64,000 bases of DNA from an uncultured Pelagibacteraceae bacterium (GTDB lineage Bacteria; Pseudomonadota; Alphaproteobacteria; Pelagibacterales; Pelagibacteraceae): assembly GCA_902537895.1 (NCBI GenBank), contig CACBCU010000002.1, positions 1 through 64,000 on the forward strand, read 5' to 3'. Within the stretch, counting starts at the first letter, position 1; every line of letters begins with the position of its first letter. A program made the position numbers and the translations under genes. The notes under the pieces are model-generated. The model was not told where the DNA came from and made no database searches. It saw only the letters and a program-made list of their open reading frames with translations. Below, piece by piece: positions 55,303 through 64,000 of this stretch.

Positions 55303-56049
55303 ATGAGCATTGATCAAAATATATTGGTAAAATTAAATGATGCTGGTTTACAGTTGAACAACAAATGGTTAGTCAAAGGAGTCTCACTACAAGTTGAAAA
55401 AGGTAAAATAGTTACTCTCATTGGTCCAAATGGATCTGGAAAAAGTACAACAGCCAAAATTGCTTTAGGTATTTACAAAAAGATTGATGGCTCAGTTGAA
55501 AAATATACCAATAAAGTTGGATATGTCCCACAGAAAATTTCAATTGATTGGACGTTACCGCTAAGAGTAAATGATTTCATGATGTTAACAGAAAGTCTTA
55601 ATAAAGATACAATAGATGAAGCTCTATCTTTAACTGGAGTAATTCATCTTAAAGATAAAAATTTAGGAGATCTATCAGGTGGTGAATTTCAAAGAGTACT
55701 ACTTGCTAGAGCCATATCAAAAAAACCTGATCTATTAGTACTTGATGAACCAGTGCAGGGAGTAGATTTTACTGGTGAAATAGCTTTATACGAATTAATT
55801 AAAAAAATTTCTGATGAATTAAGTTGTGGGATCTTATTAATTTCACACGACTTACATACAGTCATGAGTGCAACAGACCATGTTGTTTGTTTAAACGGCC
55901 ATGTTTGTTGTTCAGGATCTCCAATGGATGTTGCAAAAAACAATGAATATAAAGCTTTATTTGGAGAGCAGGCTTCTCAAATATTGAGTAGATATGAGCA
56001 TAAGCACGACCATATTCATACAGATGAAGGTGAAATTAAAAAAAATTAG
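55303..56049 (+). CDS. znuC: Zinc ABC transporter ATP-binding protein ZnuC
   Basis: A 248-residue ATPase. Walker A GPNGSGKSTTAK near 41-52, signature LSGGEFQRVLLARAI, Walker B LLVLDEPVQGVDF and the switch histidine ILLISHDLHTV. The C-terminal tail EHKHDHIHTDEG is short and His-rich, typical of zinc importers. It abuts znuB with no gap. Confidence 0.95.
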   Translation: MSIDQNILVKLNDAGLQLNNKWLVKGVSLQVEKGKIVTLIGPNGSGKSTTAKIALGIYKKIDGSVEKYTNKVGYVPQKISIDWTLPLRVNDFMMLTESLNKDTIDEALSLTGVIHLKDKNLGDLSGGEFQRVLLARAISKKPDLLVLDEPVQGVDFTGEIALYELIKKISDELSCGILLISHDLHTVMSATDHVVCLNGHVCCSGSPMDVAKNNEYKALFGEQASQILSRYEHKHDHIHTDEGEIKKN

Positions 56050-56853
56050 ATGTTTGATGATTTTTTTATAAGAGCTTTAGTAGCTGGAATTGGAGTTGCT
56101 TTTGTAACAGGACCTCTTGGTTGCTTTGTCATATGGAGAAGATTATCTTATTTTGGTGACACCTTAGCTCACTCTGCTCTATTGGGAGTGACATTAGCTT
56201 TTACTATGGAATTTAATATTGCTATTTCAGTATTTATTATTTCCTCGATGATAGCTTTAATTTTGATTCAACTTCAAAAAAAAACGAATTTACCAGGTGA
56301 TGCTTTGTTGGGTCTTCTAGCTCATTCATCTCTGGCAGTTGGACTTGTTGTGATTGGTTTTTTAACATTTATCAGGTTTGATATTATGGGATTATTATTT
56401 GGAGATATTTTAGCAGTTTCGGTTGATGATTTATTGATAATATGGATTGGAGGAGCATTAATCCTTTTAGTTCTAAAATTAATTTGGAAGCCTTTATTCG
56501 CTTCAACAGTAAATTATGAACTAGCAGAGGCAGAAGGATTAAATCCGGATAGAGCTAAAGCTATATTTACAATTTTAATGGCAGCAATCATCGCTATTTC
56601 AATTAAAATGGTTGGATTACTATTAATTACTGGAATGCTGATTATTCCTGCTGCAATGGCAAGAAATTTATCATCAAGTCCACAAAGTATGGTCATCTAT
56701 TCAATTATAGGAGGATTATTATCTGTAATTATAGGATTGTTCACATCTTTAGAGTTTAATACTTCTTCGGGTCCATCAATTATAACAGCAGCTTTATTAT
56801 TATTCATACTTTCGTTATTTAAAATAAAACAATCTATTAAATTGAAAAATTAA
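56050..56853 (+). CDS. znuB: Zinc ABC transporter permease ZnuB
   Basis: A 267-residue integral membrane subunit of the ABC-3 family, about eight helices. It has GPLGCFVIWRRLSYFGDTLAHSALLGV near 21-47, then GDALLGLLAHSSLAVGLV, LLFGDILAVS, AEAEGLNPDRAKAIF, and MVGLLLITGMLIIPAAMARNLS, all family positions. It forms the channel for ZnuA-delivered zinc. Confidence 0.94.
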   Translation: MFDDFFIRALVAGIGVAFVTGPLGCFVIWRRLSYFGDTLAHSALLGVTLAFTMEFNIAISVFIISSMIALILIQLQKKTNLPGDALLGLLAHSSLAVGLVVIGFLTFIRFDIMGLLFGDILAVSVDDLLIIWIGGALILLVLKLIWKPLFASTVNYELAEAEGLNPDRAKAIFTILMAAIIAISIKMVGLLLITGMLIIPAAMARNLSSSPQSMVIYSIIGGLLSVIIGLFTSLEFNTSSGPSIITAALLLFILSLFKIKQSIKLKN

Positions 56854-56868
56854 TGAGGAATCAGTAAA

Positions 56869-57270
56869 ATGAAAACAATGCATAAAGAACATACACTCAC
56901 AAAAAATCAGCAAATTATTTTTGATTTAATTGATAAATCTCCTGAACCAATGAAAGCTTATTCAATCCTTTTTAATGTTCAAAAAAAAGGCATTAAAGCT
57001 CCATTACAAGTTTATAGAGCATTAGATAAGCTAGTTGAAATAGGAAAAATTCATAAAATTGAAAGTCGAAATGCCTTTATTGCATGTCATAATTCAAGCT
57101 GCCAGGTATCAAAAGCTACTGCATTTTCAATCTGTGAGATCTGTGAGAAGGTAACAGAAATCAGTAGTGCAAGTCTCTCCAAATACTTAGCTAACTTCAA
57201 AGACAAAGATGGTATGAAATATAGTAAATACAATCTTGAGTTTTTTGGATTATGCAAAAAATGTAGATAA
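56869..57270 (+). CDS. zur: Zinc uptake regulator Zur (Fur family)
   Basis: A 133-residue Fur-family repressor: winged helix at about 8-75 with KAPLQVYRALDKLVEIGKIHKIESRNAFIAC, then a structural zinc site from CEICEK (93-96 region) and CKKC at the end. The arrangement fits Zur better than Fur, and its place after znuCB and the nearby Zur boxes support that. A GAGG lies 11 bases before the ATG. It likely represses znuA and its own operon when zinc is sufficient. Confidence 0.93.
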   Translation: MKTMHKEHTLTKNQQIIFDLIDKSPEPMKAYSILFNVQKKGIKAPLQVYRALDKLVEIGKIHKIESRNAFIACHNSSCQVSKATAFSICEICEKVTEISSASLSKYLANFKDKDGMKYSKYNLEFFGLCKKCR

Positions 57271-57314
57271 GTTATTATCTAAAATCTAAATAAAACAAGC
57301 TGAAAGGAAAACGT

Positions 57315-57536
57315 ATGTTTATTAAGAAGTATCTTAAATGGATAAGCACATTTCTGGTTTTGGTTGGTATTCTATTAACAAACCTAAATATATATCCTTT
57401 AAATATTTATTTTCATGGATTAGGAGTTGTTGGATGGACTATAGCTGGATTTGTTAGCAAAGATAAAGCAATACTAACTAATTTTGGATTACAAATACCA
57501 TTATTTTTAATAGGAATTTATAAAATTATTATCTAA
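57315..57536 (+). CDS. Small three-helix membrane protein, function unknown
   Basis: A 73-residue hydrophobic protein with three likely membrane segments (about 9-24, 30-46 and 52-72). A good ribosome-binding site AAAGGA lies 9 bases before the ATG. Short conserved-looking loop WTIAGFVSKDKAILTNFG. It follows zur by 44 bases on the same strand and overlaps the MIP-channel gene by one base, so it could be part of the same transcript. I do not recognise its family with confidence. Confidence 0.6.
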   Translation: MFIKKYLKWISTFLVLVGILLTNLNIYPLNIYFHGLGVVGWTIAGFVSKDKAILTNFGLQIPLFLIGIYKIII

Positions 57537-58186
57537 TGAAAAATACTAACAAAATATTTCTAGGTGAATTCATTGGAAGTAGTTTTTTAGTAATGGTTAT
57601 TGTTGGATCTGGAATAATGGCTGAAAATCTCACAAATGATAATGCTTTAAGATTAACAGCCAATACACTTGCAACTGGAGCTGGTCTATTCGTTTTAATA
57701 ACTGCTTTTGCAAATATTTCAGGTGCACATTTCAACCCTTTTGTAAGTTTAGCGATGTTTTTAAGAAAAAAAATTACTGGAAAACTTCTGATCATATATA
57801 TTCCTGCCCAAATACTTGGTTGTTTGCTTGGTGTTATGTTGGCCAATGTTTTTTTTGAACACAATATTCTTGAGTTATCAACAAAAAATAGGGATGGCTT
57901 TCATATTTTCTTGTCTGAAATAATTGCTACTTTTGGTTTGATTTTTATTATTTTTGCTACTCTAAAAGATGGCAAAATAACAATAGCTGCAAGTGTAGCA
58001 ACATATATCATGGCTGGTTATTGGTTCACATCATCAACATCTTTTGCAAATCCAGCTGTTGCTATAGCAAGAACTTTTACTGATTCTTTTACAGGAATTA
58101 ATTACATGAATACACCAACATATATTCTAGCTGAATTTTTGGGAGCTCTAATAGCTGTATTTTTAATTAAAAAATTAATTAAATAG
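57536..58186 (+). CDS. MIP-family channel (aquaporin / aquaglyceroporin-like)
   Basis: A 216-residue six-helix channel protein. The two half-helix motifs are GAHFNPFVSLAMF (NPF at 67-69 instead of NPA) and FANPAVAIARTFTDSFTGI (NPA at 172-174 with the selectivity-filter arginine at 179). KNTNKIFLGEFIGSSFLVMVIVGSGI is the standard N-terminus. Such short bacterial MIPs carry water, glycerol or arsenite. Location after zur gives no clear substrate. Confidence 0.85.
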   Translation: MKNTNKIFLGEFIGSSFLVMVIVGSGIMAENLTNDNALRLTANTLATGAGLFVLITAFANISGAHFNPFVSLAMFLRKKITGKLLIIYIPAQILGCLLGVMLANVFFEHNILELSTKNRDGFHIFLSEIIATFGLIFIIFATLKDGKITIAASVATYIMAGYWFTSSTSFANPAVAIARTFTDSFTGINYMNTPTYILAEFLGALIAVFLIKKLIK

Positions 58187-58366
58187 ATGCAACTTTTTTT
58201 AGAAATAAAAAATATTATAAACTAGACATTATTATTTAATAGTTTATTGATAGATGAATCCTCACACTGATTCTCATATTATTTTATTATTTTATAGAAT
58301 TATTTTCATTCTCACATTACATAGATCTCAAGTCATGAATCAATAGGAACCGAAAACAATAATATA

Positions 58367-58372
58367 AAGGAG
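58367..58372 (+). promoter_or_regulatory. Strong ribosome-binding site before the PiT-like gene
   Basis: AAGGAG lies six bases before the ATG at 58378, one of the best Shine-Dalgarno matches in a window where most genes have weak or none. The 190-base leader before it is long for this genome and contains repeated CTCA words (58261, 58273, 58311, 58327), which suggests a separately regulated, well-expressed gene. Confidence 0.6.
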
Positions 58373-58377
58373 AAAAA

Positions 58378-59343
58378 ATGGATATGGCTTTAATTTATAC
58401 GGTTATAGGGTTTGCCCTTGCCGGTTATAGCGTTATTGCTAACGACTCAATTCAAACACTGGGTACATTTATAGCTTCGAAAAAGAAGTGGTTTAAATGG
58501 TATACTCTCGCAGGATCTGCGTCAGCTGTTATGATTATTGCGTTAGCATGGGGATGGTATTCGTATGATGGTGATATTTCTTATGGAAGATTAACTAGAA
58601 TACCTTATCAAGAAATTCAATGGTATCACGCAGTAGCACCTGCAATACTATTATTATTAACAAGAATTGGAATACCTGTTTCAACCACCTTTTTAGTTCT
58701 TTCAGCATTTGCCTCAACGGTTGTGCTTGAAAAAATGCTTATGAAAAGCGTCGTTGGGTATGGTTTAGCAGCAATGGTTGCTTATATTGCCTGGATAGCT
58801 GTCTCTAAATTTATTAATGAAAAATTTGATGAAGTAGATGAAAAATGGGTAGGCTTCTGGAGAAATAGTGTTTGGATTTCTTCTGGTTGGTTATGGTGGG
58901 TGTGGTTGTCTCACGATGTGGCTAATATTGCCGTGTATCTACCTAGACAATTAGATTTAACATTGCTTTTAATAGTAATGGGTTACTTTACAGCACTGTT
59001 ATTCTATATTTTCTACATTCAAGGTGGACCAATTCAAAAAGTTGTTCTTGAAAAAACAGGAACAAGGTACGCAAGATCAGCAACAATTATTAATGTAATT
59101 TATGCTGGTGTCTTATTCTACTTTAAAGAACTAAACGATTTACCTATGTCTACGACATGGGTTTTTGTTGGTTTATTATGTGGAAGAGAACTTGCTATAG
59201 CTAGCATGAACAAAGAATATAAGTTGGGTTACGTCTTTCCATTAATTGGAAAAGATTTCCTAAAAATGGTATTCGGCTTAACTGTTTCAGTAGGTATAGT
59301 GCTTGCAATACATTATATAATAATACCAAACAATTGGTTTTAA
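58378..59343 (+). CDS. Divergent PiT-family (phosphate transporter-like) membrane protein
   Basis: A 321-residue protein with about nine helices and an internal duplication. The two PiT signature halves are ANDSIQTLGT (21-30) and SHDVANIAVYLPR (178-190), each followed by a PxSTT loop: GIPVSTTFLVLSAF (99-110) and LPMSTTWVFVGLLCG (255-269). PF01384 members carry phosphate (Pit) or sulfate (CysP). The first half lacks the canonical GANDVAN, so this is a distant branch and its substrate is inferred only. A long leader and strong ribosome-binding site precede it. Confidence 0.75.
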   Translation: MDMALIYTVIGFALAGYSVIANDSIQTLGTFIASKKKWFKWYTLAGSASAVMIIALAWGWYSYDGDISYGRLTRIPYQEIQWYHAVAPAILLLLTRIGIPVSTTFLVLSAFASTVVLEKMLMKSVVGYGLAAMVAYIAWIAVSKFINEKFDEVDEKWVGFWRNSVWISSGWLWWVWLSHDVANIAVYLPRQLDLTLLLIVMGYFTALLFYIFYIQGGPIQKVVLEKTGTRYARSATIINVIYAGVLFYFKELNDLPMSTTWVFVGLLCGRELAIASMNKEYKLGYVFPLIGKDFLKMVFGLTVSVGIVLAIHYIIIPNNWF

Positions 59344-59354
59344 GTATATTTTTG

Positions 59355-59382
59355 TGGTCGTGTTAATTATTTAACACGGCCA
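59355..59382. terminator. Twelve-base-pair hairpin between convergent genes
   Basis: TGGTCGTGTTAA pairs with TTAACACGGCCA (11 Watson-Crick pairs and one G-T) around the 4-base loop TTAT. It sits between the end of the PiT-like gene and the end of manC, and the loop contains the manC stop codon. It lacks a long T-run on either side, so it may act as a 3' stabilising stem or a weak bidirectional terminator. Confidence 0.55.
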
Positions 59383-60557
59383 TAAACGTCCTGGTATCGA
59401 ACAATATCTGTTTCTTTTAAAATTGAACCTACTTGAGCTTCAATAATTTTCACTGGTTTTTTGTAGGGATTTTCTATTCTATGGATTGCACCTAATGGAA
59501 TAAAAATAGTTTCATCAGGTTTCATTGTGAAATATTTCTTATTTAAAGTAATTTTTGGTTTACCATGAGTAACTACCCAGTGCTCAGCTCTATGATGATG
59601 TTTTTGAAGACTTAAAATACCTTTTGGTTTTACATATAGTTCTTTAATCAAAAATTCCTTACCATTAAATAGATTTACATAACTACCCCAAGGTCTATGA
59701 AATACATTCTTCTTTTTATAATAATGCCTCTTATTCCGTCCGTACATCTTACAGATTTCTTTCCAAGATCCTAAATCAGACCAAGGAATATCCAACTTGA
59801 TAGCATTTATATCTTTAGTTTTTTCTAATATTGCATAGTCAAAGGACTTAGCTGTTGCTTTAGTGAATACTTGTTTATTTAAATAATACACATTACTTTT
59901 ATATTTTGCTTTTGTTACAGCTTTGTTACAGTTTCGGTAAATATTTGGCTGATATTTCTTAAAATTATTAATAATGGAGTCTTTTCTCATATAAAACATT
60001 CCAGAATTCCAATAACCTTTTTTACTAATTATTTGTTTAGCTTTAGCCTCTTTAGGTTTTTCTACAAATCTAGACACTTTATTATTTTTAGTTAAAAAAT
60101 ATCCAAATTCACTAGATGGCATTGTGGGTTTAATACCAAAAATAAAGATATTATTATGAGTGAGTTTCTTTTGATTTTTTTTGATAGCTTTATTAAATAA
60201 ACCAACCTTCTCTATTAGATGATCAGCGGCTAAAAACATTAATGGTTGTTCATTTGGAATATCCTTTATTAATGCAGTACTTAAAATTGCTGGTGCCGTA
60301 TTTCTTTTGGCAGGTTCTAAAACTATTTTAAATTTTCTTATTTTGTGTTTCTTTAAGTGTTGTTTTACTAGTCTTAAATATTTTGCATTAGTGCTTATAA
60401 TTGGAGCATCAAATATAGATGCTTTAACTCTCTCTAAAGTTTTACCCAATAAAGTCCAATTACCAAAATCGATAAATTGTTTTGCTTGATGTTTTTTAGC
60501 TTTAGGCCAAAGTCTTGTTCCAGCGCCACCACATAAAATAACAGGGCGAATTTTCAT
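59367..60557 (-). CDS. manC: Mannose-1-phosphate guanylyltransferase
   Basis: Makes GDP-mannose for surface polysaccharides. The N-terminal nucleotidyltransferase has VILCGGAGTRLWPKAKKHQAKQF, FLAADHLI, FGIKPTMPSSEFGY and FVEKPKEAKA. The C-terminal cupin (about 290-396) carries HRPWGSYVNLFNG, LQKHHHRAEHWVV and EIFIPLGAIHRIENP-type IFIPLGAIHRIENP, as in bifunctional ManC/mannose-6-phosphate isomerases. At 396 residues it is shorter than the usual 460-480. I start it at the ATG at 60557, overlapping the ilvD stop. Confidence 0.9.
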   Translation of the reverse strand: MKIRPVILCGGAGTRLWPKAKKHQAKQFIDFGNWTLLGKTLERVKASIFDAPIISTNAKYLRLVKQHLKKHKIRKFKIVLEPAKRNTAPAILSTALIKDIPNEQPLMFLAADHLIEKVGLFNKAIKKNQKKLTHNNIFIFGIKPTMPSSEFGYFLTKNNKVSRFVEKPKEAKAKQIISKKGYWNSGMFYMRKDSIINNFKKYQPNIYRNCNKAVTKAKYKSNVYYLNKQVFTKATAKSFDYAILEKTKDINAIKLDIPWSDLGSWKEICKMYGRNKRHYYKKKNVFHRPWGSYVNLFNGKEFLIKELYVKPKGILSLQKHHHRAEHWVVTHGKPKITLNKKYFTMKPDETIFIPLGAIHRIENPYKKPVKIIEAQVGSILKETDIVRYQDVYGRVK

Positions 60558-62275
60558 CAAATTTTCGAATATTCCTTAACTTCTTTTTTCTTACCAGGAT
60601 GCGTTGGTGCTCCTAAACTTGCTGGTCCAACTGTTTGAGCATATTTCCAAAGAGTTCCTGAACCAAAATCAGATTTTCTAGCCTTCCATTTTCTTCTTCT
60701 TGAAGCTAATTGAGATTTAGTTAAGCGAACATTAATTGTTCCTTTTTTAGCATCAATATCAATAACATCGCCATTACGTAAAAGAGCAATCGGTCCACCT
60801 AAAGCAGCCTCTGGTCCAATGTGACCAACACAAAATCCTCTAGTTGCTCCTGAAAATCTTCCATCAGTAATTAAAGCAACTTTTTCTCCTTTACCTTGAC
60901 CATAGATTGCACCAGTTGTTGAGAGCATTTCTCTCATACCTGGTCCCCCTACTGGACCCTCGTATCTAATAATAATTACATCACCATCTTTATATTTTCT
61001 ACTTTGCACTGCTTTCATTGCACTTTCTTCATTATCAAAACATCTTGCTCTTCCAGTAAATTGTAATTTTTTTAGTCCTGCAATTTTAACAATTCCACCT
61101 TCTGGAGCTAAATTACCTTTCAAACCTACTACACCACCATCTGGTGATAAGGGTTTGTTGTAAGCTCTTAATACTTTTTGTTTTGGATTAAATTTAATTC
61201 CCTTTAAATTTTCTTTCATTGTTTTACCTGTAACTGTCATACAATCACCATGAATATAACCACCATCGTATAAAGTTTTTAAAAGCATCGGTACACCACC
61301 TGCTAACCACATATCTTTTGCAACATATTTTCCACCTGGTTTTAAGTCCGCAAGATAAGGCGTTCTTTTAAATATTTTTGCAACATCCATTAAATCAAAT
61401 TTTATTCCTGCTTCATTTGCAATAGCTGGTAAATGTAATGCAGCATTAGTTGAACCTCCAGTTGCAGCTACAATTGTTGCAGCATTTTCTAATGCTTTTC
61501 TTGTTACAATATCTCTTGGTTTAATACCTTTAGCTAACAATTCCATTACCATACGACCACTTGCTTTTGCATACTTATCTCTTTCTTCATATGGCGCAGG
61601 TGTTCCAGCAGAATAAGGTAATGCTAAACCAATAGCCTCTGATACACACGCCATCGTGTTAGCTGTAAATTGACCTCCACAAGCTCCAGCTGTAGGGCAA
61701 GCAACTAATTCTAACTTTCTTAACTCTTTTGCTGACATTTGTCCTGAGGAATGTTTTCCAACAGCTTCAAAAACATCAACCACAGTTACATCTTTACCTT
61801 TATATTTTCCTGGAAGTATTGAACCACCATAAATAAATACACTTGGTACATTCAGTCTAACCATCGACATCATTAAACCTGGCAAAGATTTATCACAACC
61901 TGCAATACCTACTAATGCATCATAACAATGTCCTCTGACGGTTAATTCAGCACTATCTGCTATTACTTCTCTTGAAATCAAAGAAGATTTCATTCCTTCG
62001 TGACCCATTGCTATACCGTCAGTGACTGTAATTGTACAAAATTCCCTTGGTGTACCACCAGAGGCTCTTACACCCTTTTTAACTGATTGAGCTTGTCTCA
62101 TTAGAGCTATATTACAAGGTGCAGCTTCATTCCAAGTTGAAACAACACCGATAAAAGGTTTTGAAACATCTTTTTCAGTTTCACCCATAGCATAATAGAA
62201 TGATCTGTGAGGGGCTCTATCAGGACCAAGAGATGTATGTCTACTTGGCAGTTTTTTCTTATTAAATTTCCGCAT
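60557..62275 (-). CDS. ilvD: Dihydroxy-acid dehydratase
   Basis: A 572-residue Fe-S enzyme of isoleucine, valine and leucine synthesis. It has [33 protein letters not shown], the cluster cysteines in [13 protein letters not shown] and [17 protein letters not shown], and [34 protein letters not shown]. Its start overlaps the valS stop by one base and its stop overlaps manC, so valS-ilvD-manC is one leftward unit. Confidence 0.97.
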   Translation of the reverse strand: MRKFNKKKLPSRHTSLGPDRAPHRSFYYAMGETEKDVSKPFIGVVSTWNEAAPCNIALMRQAQSVKKGVRASGGTPREFCTITVTDGIAMGHEGMKSSLISREVIADSAELTVRGHCYDALVGIAGCDKSLPGLMMSMVRLNVPSVFIYGGSILPGKYKGKDVTVVDVFEAVGKHSSGQMSAKELRKLELVACPTAGACGGQFTANTMACVSEAIGLALPYSAGTPAPYEERDKYAKASGRMVMELLAKGIKPRDIVTRKALENAATIVAATGGSTNAALHLPAIANEAGIKFDLMDVAKIFKRTPYLADLKPGGKYVAKDMWLAGGVPMLLKTLYDGGYIHGDCMTVTGKTMKENLKGIKFNPKQKVLRAYNKPLSPDGGVVGLKGNLAPEGGIVKIAGLKKLQFTGRARCFDNEESAMKAVQSRKYKDGDVIIIRYEGPVGGPGMREMLSTTGAIYGQGKGEKVALITDGRFSGATRGFCVGHIGPEAALGGPIALLRNGDVIDIDAKKGTINVRLTKSQLASRRRKWKARKSDFGSGTLWKYAQTVGPASLGAPTHPGKKKEVKEYSKI

Positions 62276-64000
62276 TATAAACTTTCAATTGTTAAAGATA
62301 TCTTTTTAATATCATCTTTCAAGTTACTATAGTTAGTTTTTTCTTGATCAACAATATTTTTTGGTGCTCTATCAACAAAACTTTTATTCGATAATCGTTG
62401 CGATATCTTGTCTAAATCTTCTTGATGTTTTCTTTGTCGTTTTAATAAATTTTCTTTAATTAAATTTAAGTCAACATTTTCATCAAAATAAATCTTAAAA
62501 ATATCACCTGAAATAACCATTGTTGCAAATGGTTTATTTTGATCTTTATCAAAAAAATTGTTTATACGCCCAAGTTTTTTCAAAATTGTCTCATTATTAT
62601 TCATTAATGACTTATTTTTTTTTGCTATTTTGTTTATTGATATATCTACAAAGGAGCCAGGACTAACATTAAGCTCATTTTTAAAAGACCTTAATTCAGA
62701 AATAATATCTATGATTTTTTCAACATCTTTTTGAGACTGATCTTTTTTAATTTTTGCAGATGGCCAATTCTTATACATTAGAAAATTCTTATTTGATTTA
62801 TCGAATTTGTTTTTGAGCCATATTTCTTCAGTTACGAATGGTATAAAAGGATGTAGCATTACTAATATTTGTTTAAAAACATAAGCGGATACCTCTTTTA
62901 CCTCTCTTTGAGCTTTTTTGTCTTTTGAGTAAAGAATTGTTTTAGAAAGCTCAATATACCAATCACAATATGAATGCCATGCAAATTGATATGCATTTTT
63001 TGCTGCCTCATCAAAACGGTAGTCCTCAATGTTTTTTTGAATTTTATTTTTAACTTCTATTAATTCAGAATATATCCATTTATTGATATTCAGTGTTGTT
63101 TTTGGAGTTTTATCGGTTTTATTGAAATCGCATTTATTTGTAATTAAAAAATTATTTGCATTCCACAATTTATTTAAAAAATTTCTGTACCCTTTAACTC
63201 TATCTTCTGAAAGTTTTACATCAGTTCCTGGAGAGGCCATAGATAGTAAAGTAAATCTTAAAGCATCTGCACTATATTTTTCAATTATATCTAAAGGATC
63301 AATAACATTGCCTTTTGATTTAGACATTTTTTGTCCCTTTTCATCTCTAACTAAAGCATGAACATAAATATCTTTAAAAGGTTCTTTGTTTAAAAATTCC
63401 ATGCCGAACATAATCATTCTAGCCACCCAGAAAAAAATAATGTCAAAACCAGTAACTAAAACAGTGGTTGGATAAAATTTTTTAACAAACTCTTTTTCAT
63501 CTGGCCATCCTAAAGTTGCAAAAGGCCATAAACCTGAGGAAAACCATGTATCTAAAACATCAGGATCTCTGATTAATTCAACATCTTTTTTATAATGTTT
63601 TTTTGCTAACTTATTTGCTTCTTTCTCATTTATAGCTACAAAAATTTTTTTATCAGGTCCATACCAAGCCGGTATTTGATGTCCCCACCAAAGCTGTCGA
63701 GAAATACACCATGGTTCTATATTATTCATCCATTGAAAATAAGTTTTAGACCAATTGCTAGGAAAGAAATTTGTTTTTTTTGTTTTAACAATTTTTTTTG
63801 CTTTGATAGCTAATTTTTTTGCATCAACAAACCACTGCTCTGTTAAAAAAGGTTCTATTATAGAATTTGATCTATCCCCGTATGGAACTTTATTTTTGAT
63901 ATCTTCTTCTTTTACAAAAAAATCTTTTTCTTTGAGCTCATTAAGTAATTTTTTTCGAGCATCAAATCTATCTAAACCAATATAATCTGATGGAGCATTA
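62275..64000 (-). CDS. valS: Valyl-tRNA synthetase (5' part outside window)
   Basis: The C-terminal 575 or so residues of ValRS; the frame stays open to the window edge at 64,000, so the N-terminus with the HIGH motif is missing. Visible: [65 protein letters not shown], the KMSKS loop [40 protein letters not shown] and the anticodon domain. The last 60 residues form the ValRS coiled coil ([21 protein letters not shown]). [11 protein letters not shown] and TDVKLS distinguish it from isoleucyl- and leucyl-tRNA synthetases. Confidence 0.96.
   Translation of the reverse strand, partial: NAPSDYIGLDRFDARKKLLNELKEKDFFVKEEDIKNKVPYGDRSNSIIEPFLTEQWFVDAKKLAIKAKKIVKTKKTNFFPSNWSKTYFQWMNNIEPWCISRQLWWGHQIPAWYGPDKKIFVAINEKEANKLAKKHYKKDVELIRDPDVLDTWFSSGLWPFATLGWPDEKEFVKKFYPTTVLVTGFDIIFFWVARMIMFGMEFLNKEPFKDIYVHALVRDEKGQKMSKSKGNVIDPLDIIEKYSADALRFTLLSMASPGTDVKLSEDRVKGYRNFLNKLWNANNFLITNKCDFNKTDKTPKTTLNINKWIYSELIEVKNKIQKNIEDYRFDEAAKNAYQFAWHSYCDWYIELSKTILYSKDKKAQREVKEVSAYVFKQILVMLHPFIPFVTEEIWLKNKFDKSNKNFLMYKNWPSAKIKKDQSQKDVEKIIDIISELRSFKNELNVSPGSFVDISINKIAKKNKSLMNNNETILKKLGRINNFFDKDQNKPFATMVISGDIFKIYFDENVDLNLIKENLLKRQRKHQEDLDKISQRLSNKSFVDRAPKNIVDQEKTNYSNLKDDIKKISLTIESL

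Overview
The window is a compact, AT-rich bacterial chromosome segment that looks like a member of the SAR11 clade (Pelagibacterales, Alphaproteobacteria). This rests on four things seen here: very low GC, genes that abut or overlap by a few bases, very short intergenic gaps, and alphaproteobacterial gene orders such as rpmF-plsX-ihfA-merR, mltB-rlpA-dac-tmk-holB-metG-tatD, and dgt-argS-nagZ-scpAB-tatABC-serS-yajC-secDF. I cannot name the strain.

Layout. 1-10,850: core genes for ribosomal proteins (L32, L33, L13, S9), phospholipid synthesis (plsX), a nucleoid protein, heme A synthesis, O-acetylhomoserine sulfhydrylase with a paired hydrolase, arginine and homoserine pathway enzymes and two transporters. 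10,850-16,260: the only accessory-looking region. It holds a 466-bp gene-free stretch, a GC-rich structured RNA candidate that ends in a terminator directly at the start codon of a minimal ogt gene, a tyrosine recombinase preceded by a lox-like inverted repeat, glycosyltransferases, a GIY-YIG protein and tRNA-Glu. 16,300-38,700: glpX, an SbmA/BacA transporter, a complex I accessory subunit, nhaA, the peptidoglycan/tmk/holB/metG run, recG, tgt, coaD, gyrA, ssb and three tRNAs. 38,700-54,200: uvrA, a PuuD-like membrane protein, then a long leftward run for protein export (secDF-yajC, tatABC), chromosome segregation (scpAB), cell wall recycling (nagZ), tRNA charging (serS, argS) and dgt, with erpA and xthA divergent. 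54,200-59,350: a zinc module (znuA divergent from znuCB-zur) with two tandem Zur boxes, followed by two membrane proteins and a PiT-like transporter. 59,350-64,000: manC, ilvD and the 3' part of valS.

How it fits together. Most genes are housekeeping and are arranged in translationally coupled operons. The zinc module reads as a self-contained regulon: Zur is co-directional with znuCB, and the shared znuA/znuC promoter carries both operators. A possible link is that the queuosine enzyme Tgt in this window has lost all three zinc-ligand cysteines, which would fit life in zinc-poor water. The best candidate for something undescribed is the structured RNA at 11,595-11,800 (minus strand). It contains a GNRA-capped hairpin, a pseudoknot-capable stem-loop and a terminator whose 3' arm carries the only Shine-Dalgarno-like sequence of ogt, so it may be a regulatory leader or riboswitch. 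Identities are from reading protein motifs and gene order by eye; no database search was run.
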